The position numbers and the translations under genes were made by a program. The notes under the pieces were generated by a model that searched no databases, was not told the origin of the DNA, and saw only the letters and a program-made list of their open reading frames with translations. Source: Hymenobacter sp. BT559 (GTDB lineage: Bacteria > Bacteroidota > Bacteroidia > Cytophagales > Hymenobacteraceae). Taken from it: a DNA stretch of 64,000 nucleotides. Shown one piece after another: positions 25,558-34,682 of the stretch; the stretch's first letter is position 1; each line of letters begins with the position of its first letter. Location of the stretch: assembly GCF_016427535.1 (NCBI RefSeq), contig NZ_JAELXV010000012.1, positions 1-64,000 of the forward strand, given 5' to 3'.

Positions 25558-26787
25558 ATGAAGTTCTATTGGCCGGCGCCCCTTGACCTGATTGATCCGA
25601 CCTACAACTTTGTCCAGAATGGTGGTTTTTATGGAGCGGCTAAGCACCAACACCAGTTGTACCCTCATGAAGTATTTCCTGAGCCTGTTTATCATGGCTT
25701 TATGATTTCTAAAGCCCACGCGGAAAAAGGGTATGCCCGGTGGAATTCGGCTCAACTCAATCGCTTCTTGCGGGAGGGTGCCAAACGGTTTATGCGCACC
25801 CAACCAGCGGCGCTTACTATCATGGGTGATTCAGGGGCCTATACCAATAACACAACCACCGACTGTCAAGGCCATCTAATTGATCAGTGCTTGGCAGTGG
25901 TCAACTTTTATAATGCTATCGGGGTAGATTATGGCTTGGCCCCGGACAACATGATTAGTGGTAGTGCTGGAGATGCACGTATTTCGCCCAGCCAATACCT
26001 GGATTGGCGGCACCGATGGCACCGGACCCATGCCCTAGCGGAAACCTTTCTCGCTTTATATCGGAAGAAGAGTCCTCGCTGGCAGCCCATTGGTGTGGCG
26101 CAAGGCTGGGACCCGGACTCGTATCAGGCTAGTGTGGCCGCTTTGCAGCAGATGGGATACTGCTACATTGCTTTGGGAGGGCTAAACTGCCTAAAGAGCG
26201 CCGCCATCGTTGAATGTGTAACAGCCTGCTTCCTAGCAAAAGCCGAGAAAACGGAATTTCACTTGCTAGGAGTGAGCCGAGCGGAGCACATGGCTCTGTT
26301 TGCTCAATTGGGGGTTACTAGTTTCGACAGTACCATGCCCATGCGCCAGGCCGTCAAAGATGACAAGGATAACTTTCATGGCAAGGAAGGGCATTACGCA
26401 GCAATAAAATTGCCGCCTACCGAAAGTAGTCCGCGGCTGCAGAAACTAATCCGATCACAAATCCTCTCGGCTGATCGAGTCCAAGAGTTGGAACAAATGA
26501 CCTTAGCCAGCTTACGCCATTTCGACCAAGGCATAATGTGTCTAGAGGATGTACTGGAAATTTTGAAGGCCGGCAGCGATTACCGGCAGGAAGTCGACTA
26601 TGCAGACCAATACCGTCGGCTCCTACACGATCGGCCATGGCGCCGGTGCGCATGTATCATGTGCTCCCGCACGGGGATTGAAATTGTATTGCTTCGCAAT
26701 AGGGAGCTAAATCTTAGACGAGGCTTTCACAACCTATATGTGTTTTCTAATAAGTTAAAGGCCACATTCCCATCTGATTGGTATTAA
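25558..26787 (+). CDS. dpdA: DpdA-like TGT-family enzyme, short form
   Basis: A 409-residue relative of tRNA-guanine transglycosylase, of the DpdA type that exchanges guanine for a 7-deazaguanine base in DNA. The two catalytic aspartates are visible: D91 in MGDSGAY and D257 in VTSFDSTMPMR. The zinc site is C364, C366, C369 and H391 (CACIMC...GFHN). The TIM-barrel phosphate/recognition segments include YIALGGLNCLKS. DNA rather than tRNA as substrate is inferred from the neighbouring DpdB-like gene and helicases. It is paralogous to the longer enzyme at 36252-38354, with only limited identity. It heads a two-gene plus-strand operon. Confidence 0.8.
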   Translation: MKFYWPAPLDLIDPTYNFVQNGGFYGAAKHQHQLYPHEVFPEPVYHGFMISKAHAEKGYARWNSAQLNRFLREGAKRFMRTQPAALTIMGDSGAYTNNTTTDCQGHLIDQCLAVVNFYNAIGVDYGLAPDNMISGSAGDARISPSQYLDWRHRWHRTHALAETFLALYRKKSPRWQPIGVAQGWDPDSYQASVAALQQMGYCYIALGGLNCLKSAAIVECVTACFLAKAEKTEFHLLGVSRAEHMALFAQLGVTSFDSTMPMRQAVKDDKDNFHGKEGHYAAIKLPPTESSPRLQKLIRSQILSADRVQELEQMTLASLRHFDQGIMCLEDVLEILKAGSDYRQEVDYADQYRRLLHDRPWRRCACIMCSRTGIEIVLLRNRELNLRRGFHNLYVFSNKLKATFPSDWY

Positions 26788-26800
26788 CTCACTTCAACCC

Positions 26801-27943
26801 ATGGCAAAAGAACGTTTTCTCCACATACCCGCTATTGCTTTTCAACAGAGTGAAGGCAGAACCCTTTTCACTTTTGCTGTGGAGGGATCGATGCTTCATG
26901 AGTTCGCGACCGTATCTCGTATTGCCCGGCGGGAAGACGATAAAATTTATGGTTACCAACGGCCCGAGGTCGCCTCGCATATCGCGAATATTGCTAACTA
27001 CTTGGTGACCAAGGGATCCATGTTGCCAAATGCCATTGTGGTGGCTTTCGATGACGTCGTTGAATTCCTGCCAAGCCTTGATAGCCGTTCAGAAGGCGCA
27101 AACATGGGAATTTTGAAGATTCCAATCATGGCGAAGGGCCAGGAGGGTACGCGCAAACCGGCCTGGATTGTGGATGGGCAACAGCGGGCAGCGGCATTAA
27201 CAAAAGCCGGAGTAAGCGGCTTCATGGTTTGTGTGGTAGGGTTTATAGCAAGCAACGATGCCGAACAGCGGGAGCAGTTCATGCTCGTGAATTCTGCCAA
27301 GCCCTTGGCGAAAAGCCTACTATATGAATTGCTGCCGCAAACCAATTGCTTGTTGCCAGCATCTTGGGAAAGAAAACGTCTGCCCTCCGACCTATTAACC
27401 TTACTAAATTTAGATAAACGATCCCCGTTTTACGCGAGGATCAAGACTGCTACTAATCCCAACGGCATTATTCAGGACAATTCCGTGCTCCGAATGCTAG
27501 AGAATAGCCTTTCGGACGGCGCGCTCTACGTTATACAGGAGCGATACGCTGGGCAGGCGAAAGTCATGATTACTCAAATGTTAGAGGTACTCAATCATTA
27601 CTGGGAAGCAGTAGCCCGCACATTTCCATCTGCCTGGAACTTGCCCCCAAAAAAGTCACGCCTCACCCATGGGGCCGGCATTATTTCCCTAGGCTTCATC
27701 ATGGATGCGATTGCTGACCGCCAACCCATGGGAGACACTATTTCCGTTTCTGCGTTCCAGCAAGACTTGAGTTATATTGTCCCTGCTTGCAAATGGACGC
27801 ACGGCTTCTGGGAGTTGGGGCCAGGGGACCAGCGTAAGTGGAACGAAGTTCAGAATACGCCTACGGACATTCGCATCTTAAGCAATTACTTGCTGGTGCA
27901 ATACAAGTCCCTGGTGTGGAGTGAGGCGCTACGGGCTAGTTAA
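26801..27943 (+). CDS. dpdB: DGQHR-domain protein, DpdB/DndB-like
   Basis: A 380-residue protein of the DGQHR group, with the hallmark VDGQQRAAAL at about residue 124-133. The N-terminal part (QRPEVASHIANIANYLV) and FMLVNSAKPLAKSLLYELLP fit the DpdB/DndB family. DpdB is a ParB-related partner of DpdA, thought to hold or melt the DNA and needed for base insertion in other Dpd systems. It begins 13 bp after the dpdA-like gene and its last 4 bp overlap the end of the convergent helicase gene. Confidence 0.75.
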   Translation: MAKERFLHIPAIAFQQSEGRTLFTFAVEGSMLHEFATVSRIARREDDKIYGYQRPEVASHIANIANYLVTKGSMLPNAIVVAFDDVVEFLPSLDSRSEGANMGILKIPIMAKGQEGTRKPAWIVDGQQRAAALTKAGVSGFMVCVVGFIASNDAEQREQFMLVNSAKPLAKSLLYELLPQTNCLLPASWERKRLPSDLLTLLNLDKRSPFYARIKTATNPNGIIQDNSVLRMLENSLSDGALYVIQERYAGQAKVMITQMLEVLNHYWEAVARTFPSAWNLPPKKSRLTHGAGIISLGFIMDAIADRQPMGDTISVSAFQQDLSYIVPACKWTHGFWELGPGDQRKWNEVQNTPTDIRILSNYLLVQYKSLVWSEALRAS

Positions 27944-30363
27944 GTAGCGTTAGGACTAGAGGCAGGGGTGGACTGGGCGGCAACTCCCAAAAAGCGCGCG
28001 CCTACTGCCCTTAAAGCTTCCTTCGTTTTGGACGCAAGTATCTCGTCTTGCCATGAATACCTATCATGGCCTATACGGTAACGGGAATTTATCGCATCAC
28101 CGATAAAGATGACGGCATTTTCTGCGCGGGTTACGGCCACATACAATATGCGCATTTCTTCCTGGCGGACTTTATCGTCATCTAAACGGAGTGACTGCAG
28201 GTACACGGGAGACGTCGTTTCTTGTTTGTCCGCACTTTCCTGTTTGATTTTAATTTTAACCTCCAACCCGTGGGGGGGCTTTCCCGTTTTGGGGTCCGCT
28301 TTATCAAGTATAAGGAAAGGGGGCTGTTGCTCTTCGCTTGCAGCAATCAAGGGCACCTGGGCCTCGGGGACAATGACTATCGGAAACTCTAATCCTTTCG
28401 CACGGTGAATTGTCATAACCCGAATGAACGGGGGGCGTTTGCGTTTTTCAGCATCCTCAGGTCCGCTGGCCACGGAGATCATTTCCTCCTCGCGCCCCGT
28501 GCGGCTAGACCGGCGTAAAAACTCGACGAAAGTATGCAAGGTCAGGGCCTGGTCTTCCCAAAACAAGTTCCGAGCGATTTCCCGCAAGAATTCGAGATTC
28601 TGTATGGCTTGTTCGTCTTCCTGTGCGAAGTAATATCCCCGGATTTCAAACAGGCGGTACAGTTGCTCTAGTAATTGAGGAACCGTTGCAATGCTCACCA
28701 TGCCTTGCAACTTCAAAAGATGATTGTGCAAGTGCGCGTGCTTCCGTTTAAAGGCGGCGGATAAGGGACTTCCACTGCGAACCGGCATTTGCACCTGCCG
28801 TACTTTCTCGTCAAAAATAACTCGATGATCCACCTCTCGGAGAAACGGCGTGTCTAGAGCTAACGCGAGGGCCGCATCATCCTTGGGGTAACCGAGCAAC
28901 AGCTGCAGCATGTAAATGACGGATACTACCTCGGGAAGCGAATAAAACGCCTCACCAGCGTCGGCTTGCACAGCAAATTTATTCTGGGAGAACCCCTCTT
29001 CCTGAAATATTTCTCGCAGGCCCTCTACATAGGACTGCTGCAAGTTATTCGAACGCGTTAAAATGACGATATCGCCTTGTTCAACCTTTGAGAATTCGTT
29101 GCGTTTGCGCTCTATCGTACATGGGGGAGTAATGCCGCGGCCTTCCAACATGCCTCGAATCACTTCCGCTGTCCGGCGAATCCGCCCGTCGCGCTTATCA
29201 GCAGGGTCAGCAGCCACATAGATAAACGGAGGCGGGTCATTTTTACCTTCCTTCATTTCTTCAAATGGCTCTAATGGCTCTTTTAGAAAATCGTATTGCT
29301 TCGTATGGCCAATATGTTCAAACAAGGTATTGGCAGCTTTGCAAAAGGCAAGGGTTGGGCGACGCGATATGTATAAGGGTAGTGGCTTTTTGGTGGCCAT
29401 GTAGTTTTTGGCCATTTGCAGCAAGATGTTGTCCTGCGTTCCGCGGAAAGCATAAATAGACTGCTTCTGGTCGCCGACAACTAACAGCCCTTTCAAGTGA
29501 GGGATGAGCGCCTCCACCATACGCTGTTGGATGGCGTCGGTGTCCTGGAACTCGTCAATGAAAAGATATCGGTAGCGAAGAGCGATCTGCTTGGCGATTG
29601 AACCATGGTACTTAGATGTTGTCAGCAAGTTAGCGGCTTGCTCGATCAAATCATGGGGGTCGAGCACCTGCATCTCGCGTTTTTTCTCAGCGTATGCTGC
29701 CGCCGCTTCTTGCATCAACTTAGCCATAGCCAGCCGATAAGGCTTGCCCATATCCTCGGCTTGTTGGGCAGTCCATTCCGAGATGTCGGTAAAGTCGAGT
29801 CCCTGGTTGCGAGCGTGCTCATAAATACGCCCTATGAGTTTGAGCAGCTCATAATCCGGCATTTGGCTGCGTCCACCGTACACCGCCCCCGTGCCGCTTG
29901 CTTGATAATGCGCCAGGAGGGCCTCATTAAAGGCCTCATCGCGCAGTTTCTTGGCAAAGGTGATGCCGGTTTCGTAGGCGATATGATCTAAGTAGCCAAA
30001 CAGTTGCAGGATCTGGCGGCAAAAACCGTGAATAGTACCGATGTAAGCAGCAGCTAATCGCTCCTGTTGCGCGCGCCATTTATAGCGTTCGACAGCCGTC
30101 AGAGCCTCTTTCGCGCGCTTGTTGATAGCATTCTGGATATCCTCTCGTAAGCCATTTGCCGCCTTATTAGTAAAAGAGATGAGCACAAACTGGTCAATCG
30201 AAGCGTCCTGCGTTTCGATCAGATGAAGCACAGTTGCCACCGATGTGTACGTTTTGCCTGAACCGGCCCCGGCGGCCGTCACGGTCACTTGGTGCCCGAC
30301 GACGTGGTCAATGACGTCGGCTTGTTGATGAGTGACGGGAAAACCCGCTCTAGTTGTGCTCAT
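27940..30363 (-). CDS. UvrD/PcrA-like (AddA-type) helicase
   Basis: An 807-residue superfamily 1A helicase. The first residues hold TAAGAGSGKTYTSVATVL (Walker A), and FIDEFQDTDAIQQ is motif II. IHRAKGLEFPIVIVPEAQ and MRILYVAVTRAENAVIFIG are motifs V and VI. No C-terminal nuclease domain is seen, so it is a stand-alone motor. It is 25 bp after an AddB-like gene and likely forms an AddAB-like complex with it. This pair is not the usual chromosomal recombination AddAB, given its setting. Confidence 0.85.
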   Translation of the reverse strand: MSTTRAGFPVTHQQADVIDHVVGHQVTVTAAGAGSGKTYTSVATVLHLIETQDASIDQFVLISFTNKAANGLREDIQNAINKRAKEALTAVERYKWRAQQERLAAAYIGTIHGFCRQILQLFGYLDHIAYETGITFAKKLRDEAFNEALLAHYQASGTGAVYGGRSQMPDYELLKLIGRIYEHARNQGLDFTDISEWTAQQAEDMGKPYRLAMAKLMQEAAAAYAEKKREMQVLDPHDLIEQAANLLTTSKYHGSIAKQIALRYRYLFIDEFQDTDAIQQRMVEALIPHLKGLLVVGDQKQSIYAFRGTQDNILLQMAKNYMATKKPLPLYISRRPTLAFCKAANTLFEHIGHTKQYDFLKEPLEPFEEMKEGKNDPPPFIYVAADPADKRDGRIRRTAEVIRGMLEGRGITPPCTIERKRNEFSKVEQGDIVILTRSNNLQQSYVEGLREIFQEEGFSQNKFAVQADAGEAFYSLPEVVSVIYMLQLLLGYPKDDAALALALDTPFLREVDHRVIFDEKVRQVQMPVRSGSPLSAAFKRKHAHLHNHLLKLQGMVSIATVPQLLEQLYRLFEIRGYYFAQEDEQAIQNLEFLREIARNLFWEDQALTLHTFVEFLRRSSRTGREEEMISVASGPEDAEKRKRPPFIRVMTIHRAKGLEFPIVIVPEAQVPLIAASEEQQPPFLILDKADPKTGKPPHGLEVKIKIKQESADKQETTSPVYLQSLRLDDDKVRQEEMRILYVAVTRAENAVIFIGDAINSRYRIGHDRYSWQDEILASKTKEALRAVGARFLGVAAQSTPASSPNAT

Positions 30364-30388
30364 ATTACGATGAAATGGAGGCAGCCTT

Positions 30389-33300
30389 CTAGAAGGCCAA
30401 TTGCGGAGCTAAAGTGTCTTGCTTTACACTGACTCCTAGGCAAGTGGATATATTGGGGCAGTGCTGGCAGTGCTCACCAGAGAATTTGGGAAATTTCCCG
30501 CTTTCCACACTTTCAATTACACCCAACAAGTGTTTCTTAATCTTGGCCAAAGGATCTTCGCCAGGGCTGGTCTGCTTGAAACCTCCATATGTTTGTTTGA
30601 ACACGTCATTTGTAATGCTATCCCACTTGCGGACCTGGTTGTAATGACTGCGTAGGCCTAGTGAGCGTGCGGCACTTTTGGTGTCTGGTTTGTGCCCATT
30701 ACTTAACCAATTTAATATCAAAGCATCTTTACTGAATACCATCGGGTTTTTGTACCTGCCATTGGCGGTCGTCACCTGTCGGTAACGGAACAAATCCAGC
30801 ACCACCCGGTACTGCCCCCGATCGCTAGGTATAGGAACATTAATAGGCGGTATGTTAAAAAAGCGAAGATCACTTTCCTCAGAGTACTTGCCTTTACTAT
30901 TATTGTGCAAGTGGGCCCGGCACCAAAACTCGATATCTCCGACTACCCCTCGAGTAACCTCTTCCCAATCCTGTTCAGTGAAGCCCAGGAAAATTTCTTT
31001 CATGCGCGGCTCGGTTTGCTTGCGTAGAGTTTCCGCGTACTGAATGCTGGCATTAGTTCCTGGCCTTGAGACGTTGGCCATATGCCATTCATCCAAAAGC
31101 AAGTGTAACCAAACTCCCTTGGCCAGATAGCGCAGTTGGAAGTTCGTAGTGTAGAATGTACTGGTAAAATCAAGGCGCTCTAGTTGATAGCGATAGGGGC
31201 ACAAATCGTAGTGCATCAATTCTGCTACGGTATAGGGGTCACTCCCATAATCCCGTTCGTAGAGTTCGCTCATCAAGGTCGGCGGCAACGATTCCAGCGG
31301 CGGCTGGCTCATTGGGCCGGGTGTGGGAAGCCGATAGGGGAAGACCCGAACATCTTCTTTGCCCAATACGGCCATGACTTCCTGGAAATAGGGTGAGGGC
31401 AGTAGTTCCTGGGTGCCATCGGTTTGGGCGTAAGACAGAAAGAAGCGCGCCGGTTTCTGCACGGTTCCAACCGTCGCGCGGATGGCAGCCAAAAAGAGGT
31501 AGCGCTCCTGAGCAAGGTTTGGGCCAAGGGTTAGGTCGTAAAAAGGCCAGGGCTCCCGGTGTGGCCGCGGTAGTCGGCTGCTGTCGGCGCCTAAAAAGAA
31601 AACAATAGGCTGCTTGGAGTTATCAAGTCCTTCTGGGCCAATAACTGCTATTTGATTGGCCCAAGGGTCATCTTCAGGGCGCTCAGAGACCAGCCCGTTG
31701 ATCACTTCCCGGAACTGTTCAGTTGAGATAGCAGTAGTATCTGCCGTCTCCAGTTCCAGCAGCACCGCTTGGATTTTGACTAAAAGTTTCCGCTCCGAAT
31801 CAGCCATGCCGTACGGGTCGAAAGTGTCCAGACCGGATTGTAAGTTTCTGATGTGCTCGGCAACGGTCCGGTCGGGGGTGTTAAACAGTTTAAAACACAG
31901 TTTCTCAACAAGAAGAAACACATTCTGCCAATCTGCTACGTCCTCAGCCAGCAAGCCGGAGGAAGGCAGCCGAAGCTTCTTGTCGAGGGTTAAAAGTGTG
32001 GGCAAAACTGCAAACGCTCTCTCCCAATCCTGCTTGGTTCTACACCGTGCAAACAGTTGGTCCCGGCAGGCCAAAAAACGTTTGGCGCTTTGCTGAATGC
32101 GGAACGAAACCATATTTAACTCAGGCACGCTCAGCAGGCCTGAGCTAAGGATGGTTACGAAGTGCTCAGGAAGTAGGCACAGTTTGTCCTTCTCATCCGC
32201 ATCCCAGATTTCGTACAAGGTCAGGATAAAGCGACCTAAGGGGGTAAGCAGCAACTGCCGGGGCGGTACGCGCAGCAAATCGGGTCTTAAAACGGGTACT
32301 ATTCCTGCCGCTTTCTGTTCCTGCCGATACATCTCTACTTCTTCAATTAGCAGTCCCCGGTAAGCATCGGGGTCTCGGGACACTATCCGAATGTCACGGG
32401 GTTGGTAGCGGGGCTTGGGTCCAGCAAGTAAAGCAGCTATTTCTTGGACACACGTGCGTACTTCAGTATGCCGGTGCGGAAAGGCACTAATAAATACAGT
32501 GCCATCACCCTGTGGCTGCCAAGGCTCGCTGGCTGTGGCGAACAAGTGATGGCTTAGAAATTCGAGATCAGTTTGAGGGGCCGCGTAATTATCAACAGGA
32601 TGCTTATTTATTCTAGCAAAGAGCGAGTTACCTGTGGACGCATAAGTACGCTTCAGAGCCTCAAAACCAAATTCCTGTTCTTCACGATAGGCATGAATAA
32701 ACGTAACTTGAGCCCCGAGTTCCTGGCAGCGCTGGGCGAAAAAAAGCTGTAACGGTCTTATAAAACTAAAGCCTTCAAGGATGACTCGTGGGGCTGCCGG
32801 TAGGCCTTCTGCAATGAAGCGCCGTGCGGCCCTCTCGAAAGAAATTTCACCAGCAGGATAGTTTTCGTGAAACGCTTTTTGTAACGCGGCAATCAAGGTA
32901 ATCATTTCGGGCTGAGCCAAACGGTCCGAAATGGGGGTCGGATCATCTATTTGTAGATCGATACCTTCCTCATCCAAGCGTCCAAGGACTTCACGCCAGG
33001 TGGCTACATCGTGGCGGAGTTGCTGCCGCTGGCGCATATCGGTTCCCGCTACCTGATCAATTGCTTGGTATAAGTACACTCGTTCCAAAGCCTTGACTTT
33101 AGGTAGTCGCAACCCTTTCCTTGGCAGCCAAGGACGCATCATATGTCGCAGGGCATTATCAAAAAGTAGCTGGGGCCGGTATTCAATTACTTTGGTTTCT
33201 TCATCCACCAACTGTTTGAGTTGCAGCGCCGGGAAAAAGGCGTCACCTGCGCCTTTAGCATTTTTGCCTCGCAATACTTCTAGAAACGAAGTGGCAACTA

Positions 33301-34009
33301 CAAATAAGTAAGGAGTAGAAGGTACTTGGCCATCAGGCGTTAATTGTAAAACCTCGCGGAGGTGCGAGGAATCTAAGGGCGCTCCATTGAACTGAATCAG
33401 AGTAGTTTGGGGGCCAGTCATAGGAGGGGAAAGGGGCGTAGTTTGCCCGAGTACATTTATAATCTGCTGCCAGGTTTCAGAGGATGGAGAAAAAGACACT
33501 TCCGTAGCCGCGGCCTTTACCCACTGTTTCAAGGCTTCGGGGGTTAGGTCCTCAGTGCAACGAACACACTGCGTGGTAGGCAGAGAATGCCAAAGGGAAG
33601 CGTTCCAGTCAGTTCTCGATACGAAGGGCAGAGCTACTGCTAAGTGCACAAAAGGTGCTTCCCCCCCGGGGGAGTTTTTAGGTAGCCATTTCTTCAATGC
33701 AAAGACTTGCTGCTGTACCTGTGCGAGGGGATGCTCTTCCACAGTATACCAGTTTTGTGTTTGCCAAGCGTGGCCTTGAATACCACGAATATTGTTAATG
33801 CTTAGACCTTTGACTTCTATTACAAACAAGCCATAGTCACGCAGGGCTACTACAAAATCGGCTTCGCAGTGGCGTAGTCCGCGGAAGTCGAAGATAGGGT
33901 AGCGGTAAAAAGCAACTCCTTCTTCATGCATAAAGGCAGCTTGAATTGCCTGCCATACCCGGGTCTGAGGCTCGCTCTCATCCAAGGGATCTTCAGGGTA
34001 AAACCTCAT
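30389..34009 (-). CDS. AddB-like protein with N-terminal NERD nuclease domain
   Basis: A 1206-residue protein. Residues about 45-80 form a NERD-type nuclease core (HCEADFVVALRDYGLFVIEV, then KG) with acidic and E-V-K residues intact. The long middle is a helicase-fold region without a clear Walker A, as in AddB. At the C-terminus a four-cysteine Fe-S pattern of AddB nucleases is kept (YDLCPYRYQLERL and, far later, EHCQHCPNISTCLG). But the expected D-x-K of the C-terminal nuclease looks replaced (LILNWLSNGHKP), so that domain may be structural only. It precedes the UvrD-like gene and would be its partner. Confidence 0.75.
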   Translation of the reverse strand: MRFYPEDPLDESEPQTRVWQAIQAAFMHEEGVAFYRYPIFDFRGLRHCEADFVVALRDYGLFVIEVKGLSINNIRGIQGHAWQTQNWYTVEEHPLAQVQQQVFALKKWLPKNSPGGEAPFVHLAVALPFVSRTDWNASLWHSLPTTQCVRCTEDLTPEALKQWVKAAATEVSFSPSSETWQQIINVLGQTTPLSPPMTGPQTTLIQFNGAPLDSSHLREVLQLTPDGQVPSTPYLFVVATSFLEVLRGKNAKGAGDAFFPALQLKQLVDEETKVIEYRPQLLFDNALRHMMRPWLPRKGLRLPKVKALERVYLYQAIDQVAGTDMRQRQQLRHDVATWREVLGRLDEEGIDLQIDDPTPISDRLAQPEMITLIAALQKAFHENYPAGEISFERAARRFIAEGLPAAPRVILEGFSFIRPLQLFFAQRCQELGAQVTFIHAYREEQEFGFEALKRTYASTGNSLFARINKHPVDNYAAPQTDLEFLSHHLFATASEPWQPQGDGTVFISAFPHRHTEVRTCVQEIAALLAGPKPRYQPRDIRIVSRDPDAYRGLLIEEVEMYRQEQKAAGIVPVLRPDLLRVPPRQLLLTPLGRFILTLYEIWDADEKDKLCLLPEHFVTILSSGLLSVPELNMVSFRIQQSAKRFLACRDQLFARCRTKQDWERAFAVLPTLLTLDKKLRLPSSGLLAEDVADWQNVFLLVEKLCFKLFNTPDRTVAEHIRNLQSGLDTFDPYGMADSERKLLVKIQAVLLELETADTTAISTEQFREVINGLVSERPEDDPWANQIAVIGPEGLDNSKQPIVFFLGADSSRLPRPHREPWPFYDLTLGPNLAQERYLFLAAIRATVGTVQKPARFFLSYAQTDGTQELLPSPYFQEVMAVLGKEDVRVFPYRLPTPGPMSQPPLESLPPTLMSELYERDYGSDPYTVAELMHYDLCPYRYQLERLDFTSTFYTTNFQLRYLAKGVWLHLLLDEWHMANVSRPGTNASIQYAETLRKQTEPRMKEIFLGFTEQDWEEVTRGVVGDIEFWCRAHLHNNSKGKYSEESDLRFFNIPPINVPIPSDRGQYRVVLDLFRYRQVTTANGRYKNPMVFSKDALILNWLSNGHKPDTKSAARSLGLRSHYNQVRKWDSITNDVFKQTYGGFKQTSPGEDPLAKIKKHLLGVIESVESGKFPKFSGEHCQHCPNISTCLGVSVKQDTLAPQLAF

Positions 34010-34227
34010 AGGATGGGGGCCTGCCGGAAGTCAAATCGCAGTTTGGAAGAGATATTCATTGGTAAAAGAATAATTACCTATTAAGGGACGGTACGAATAA
34101 AACGCTCCTTTCTGCAATTTCCAAGCGTTTTATGAATTGCATAAATGAATATGAATTAATATATATTAATTCCCTCTAAATTGTACCCCTATATTTATAC
34201 TCGCTATTTAACTTATTATTGCCGCTT
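34010..34227. promoter_or_regulatory. Divergent regulatory region with two inverted repeats
   Basis: The region separates the minus-strand AddB-like operon from the plus-strand nuclease/DndB-like genes. It holds an ATAAAACGCT / AGCGTTTTAT repeat (34097-34106 and 34124-34133) and a perfect 20-bp palindrome GAATTAATATATATTAATTC at 34153-34172. It is very AT-rich. These look like operators for a dimeric regulator acting on both operons, which is inferred. Confidence 0.6.
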
Positions 34228-34659
34228 ATGGAGCCTACTATCTATGCTCATGAAACCAGAATTCGGAATGCTTTTGCCAGCGTGCTCCGGGATTATCGCA
34301 AAAATGAGCGGGTAGCTCAAAAAGAGGTAAAGTACATTGAAGCCGGCGCGCGGGCAGATATGCGCACCGTCGACCATCATAATATCATTCGGGAATGGGA
34401 ATTCAAAATTGAAGCAGACTACTCTGCCTTGGGTCAAATACTCGTTTATGTTGCGTTGGCTCGTAAAGAATTCCAGTATAGGCGCTTAGTTCGGGGTGTG
34501 CTGGCTGCCTTCACGTTTCCTGAAAACCTTGTTTACACCATAGAGGCGATGAATCTAGGGATTGAGTTGTATACCATCCCGGGGCACTTACAGAACGCGG
34601 GCAATTTGGGTGCTACTTTGCCGGAAGGGCCTCCGCAAATACCCACTTCTTTGATCTAA
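34228..34659 (+). CDS. Small PD-(D/E)XK nuclease-like protein
   Basis: About 143 residues from the ATG at 34228; a TTG at 34219 is also open. The core RADMRTVDHHNIIREWEFKI has the D...E-x-K order of PD-(D/E)XK nucleases, followed by ALGQILVYVALARKEF, a typical helix with Q. It is 24 bp before the DndB-like gene and likely translated with it. It may cut DNA lacking the modification, by analogy with restriction partners; this is an inference. Confidence 0.65.
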   Translation: MEPTIYAHETRIRNAFASVLRDYRKNERVAQKEVKYIEAGARADMRTVDHHNIIREWEFKIEADYSALGQILVYVALARKEFQYRRLVRGVLAAFTFPENLVYTIEAMNLGIELYTIPGHLQNAGNLGATLPEGPPQIPTSLI

Positions 34660-34682
34660 TACAATTCTTAACAATTTTCTGC

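Noticed and set aside
27940..34009. Housekeeping AddAB recombination pair
   Set aside because: The AddA-like part lacks a nuclease, the AddB-like part has a NERD domain and a changed C-terminal site, and the genes lie inside the Dpd-like island.
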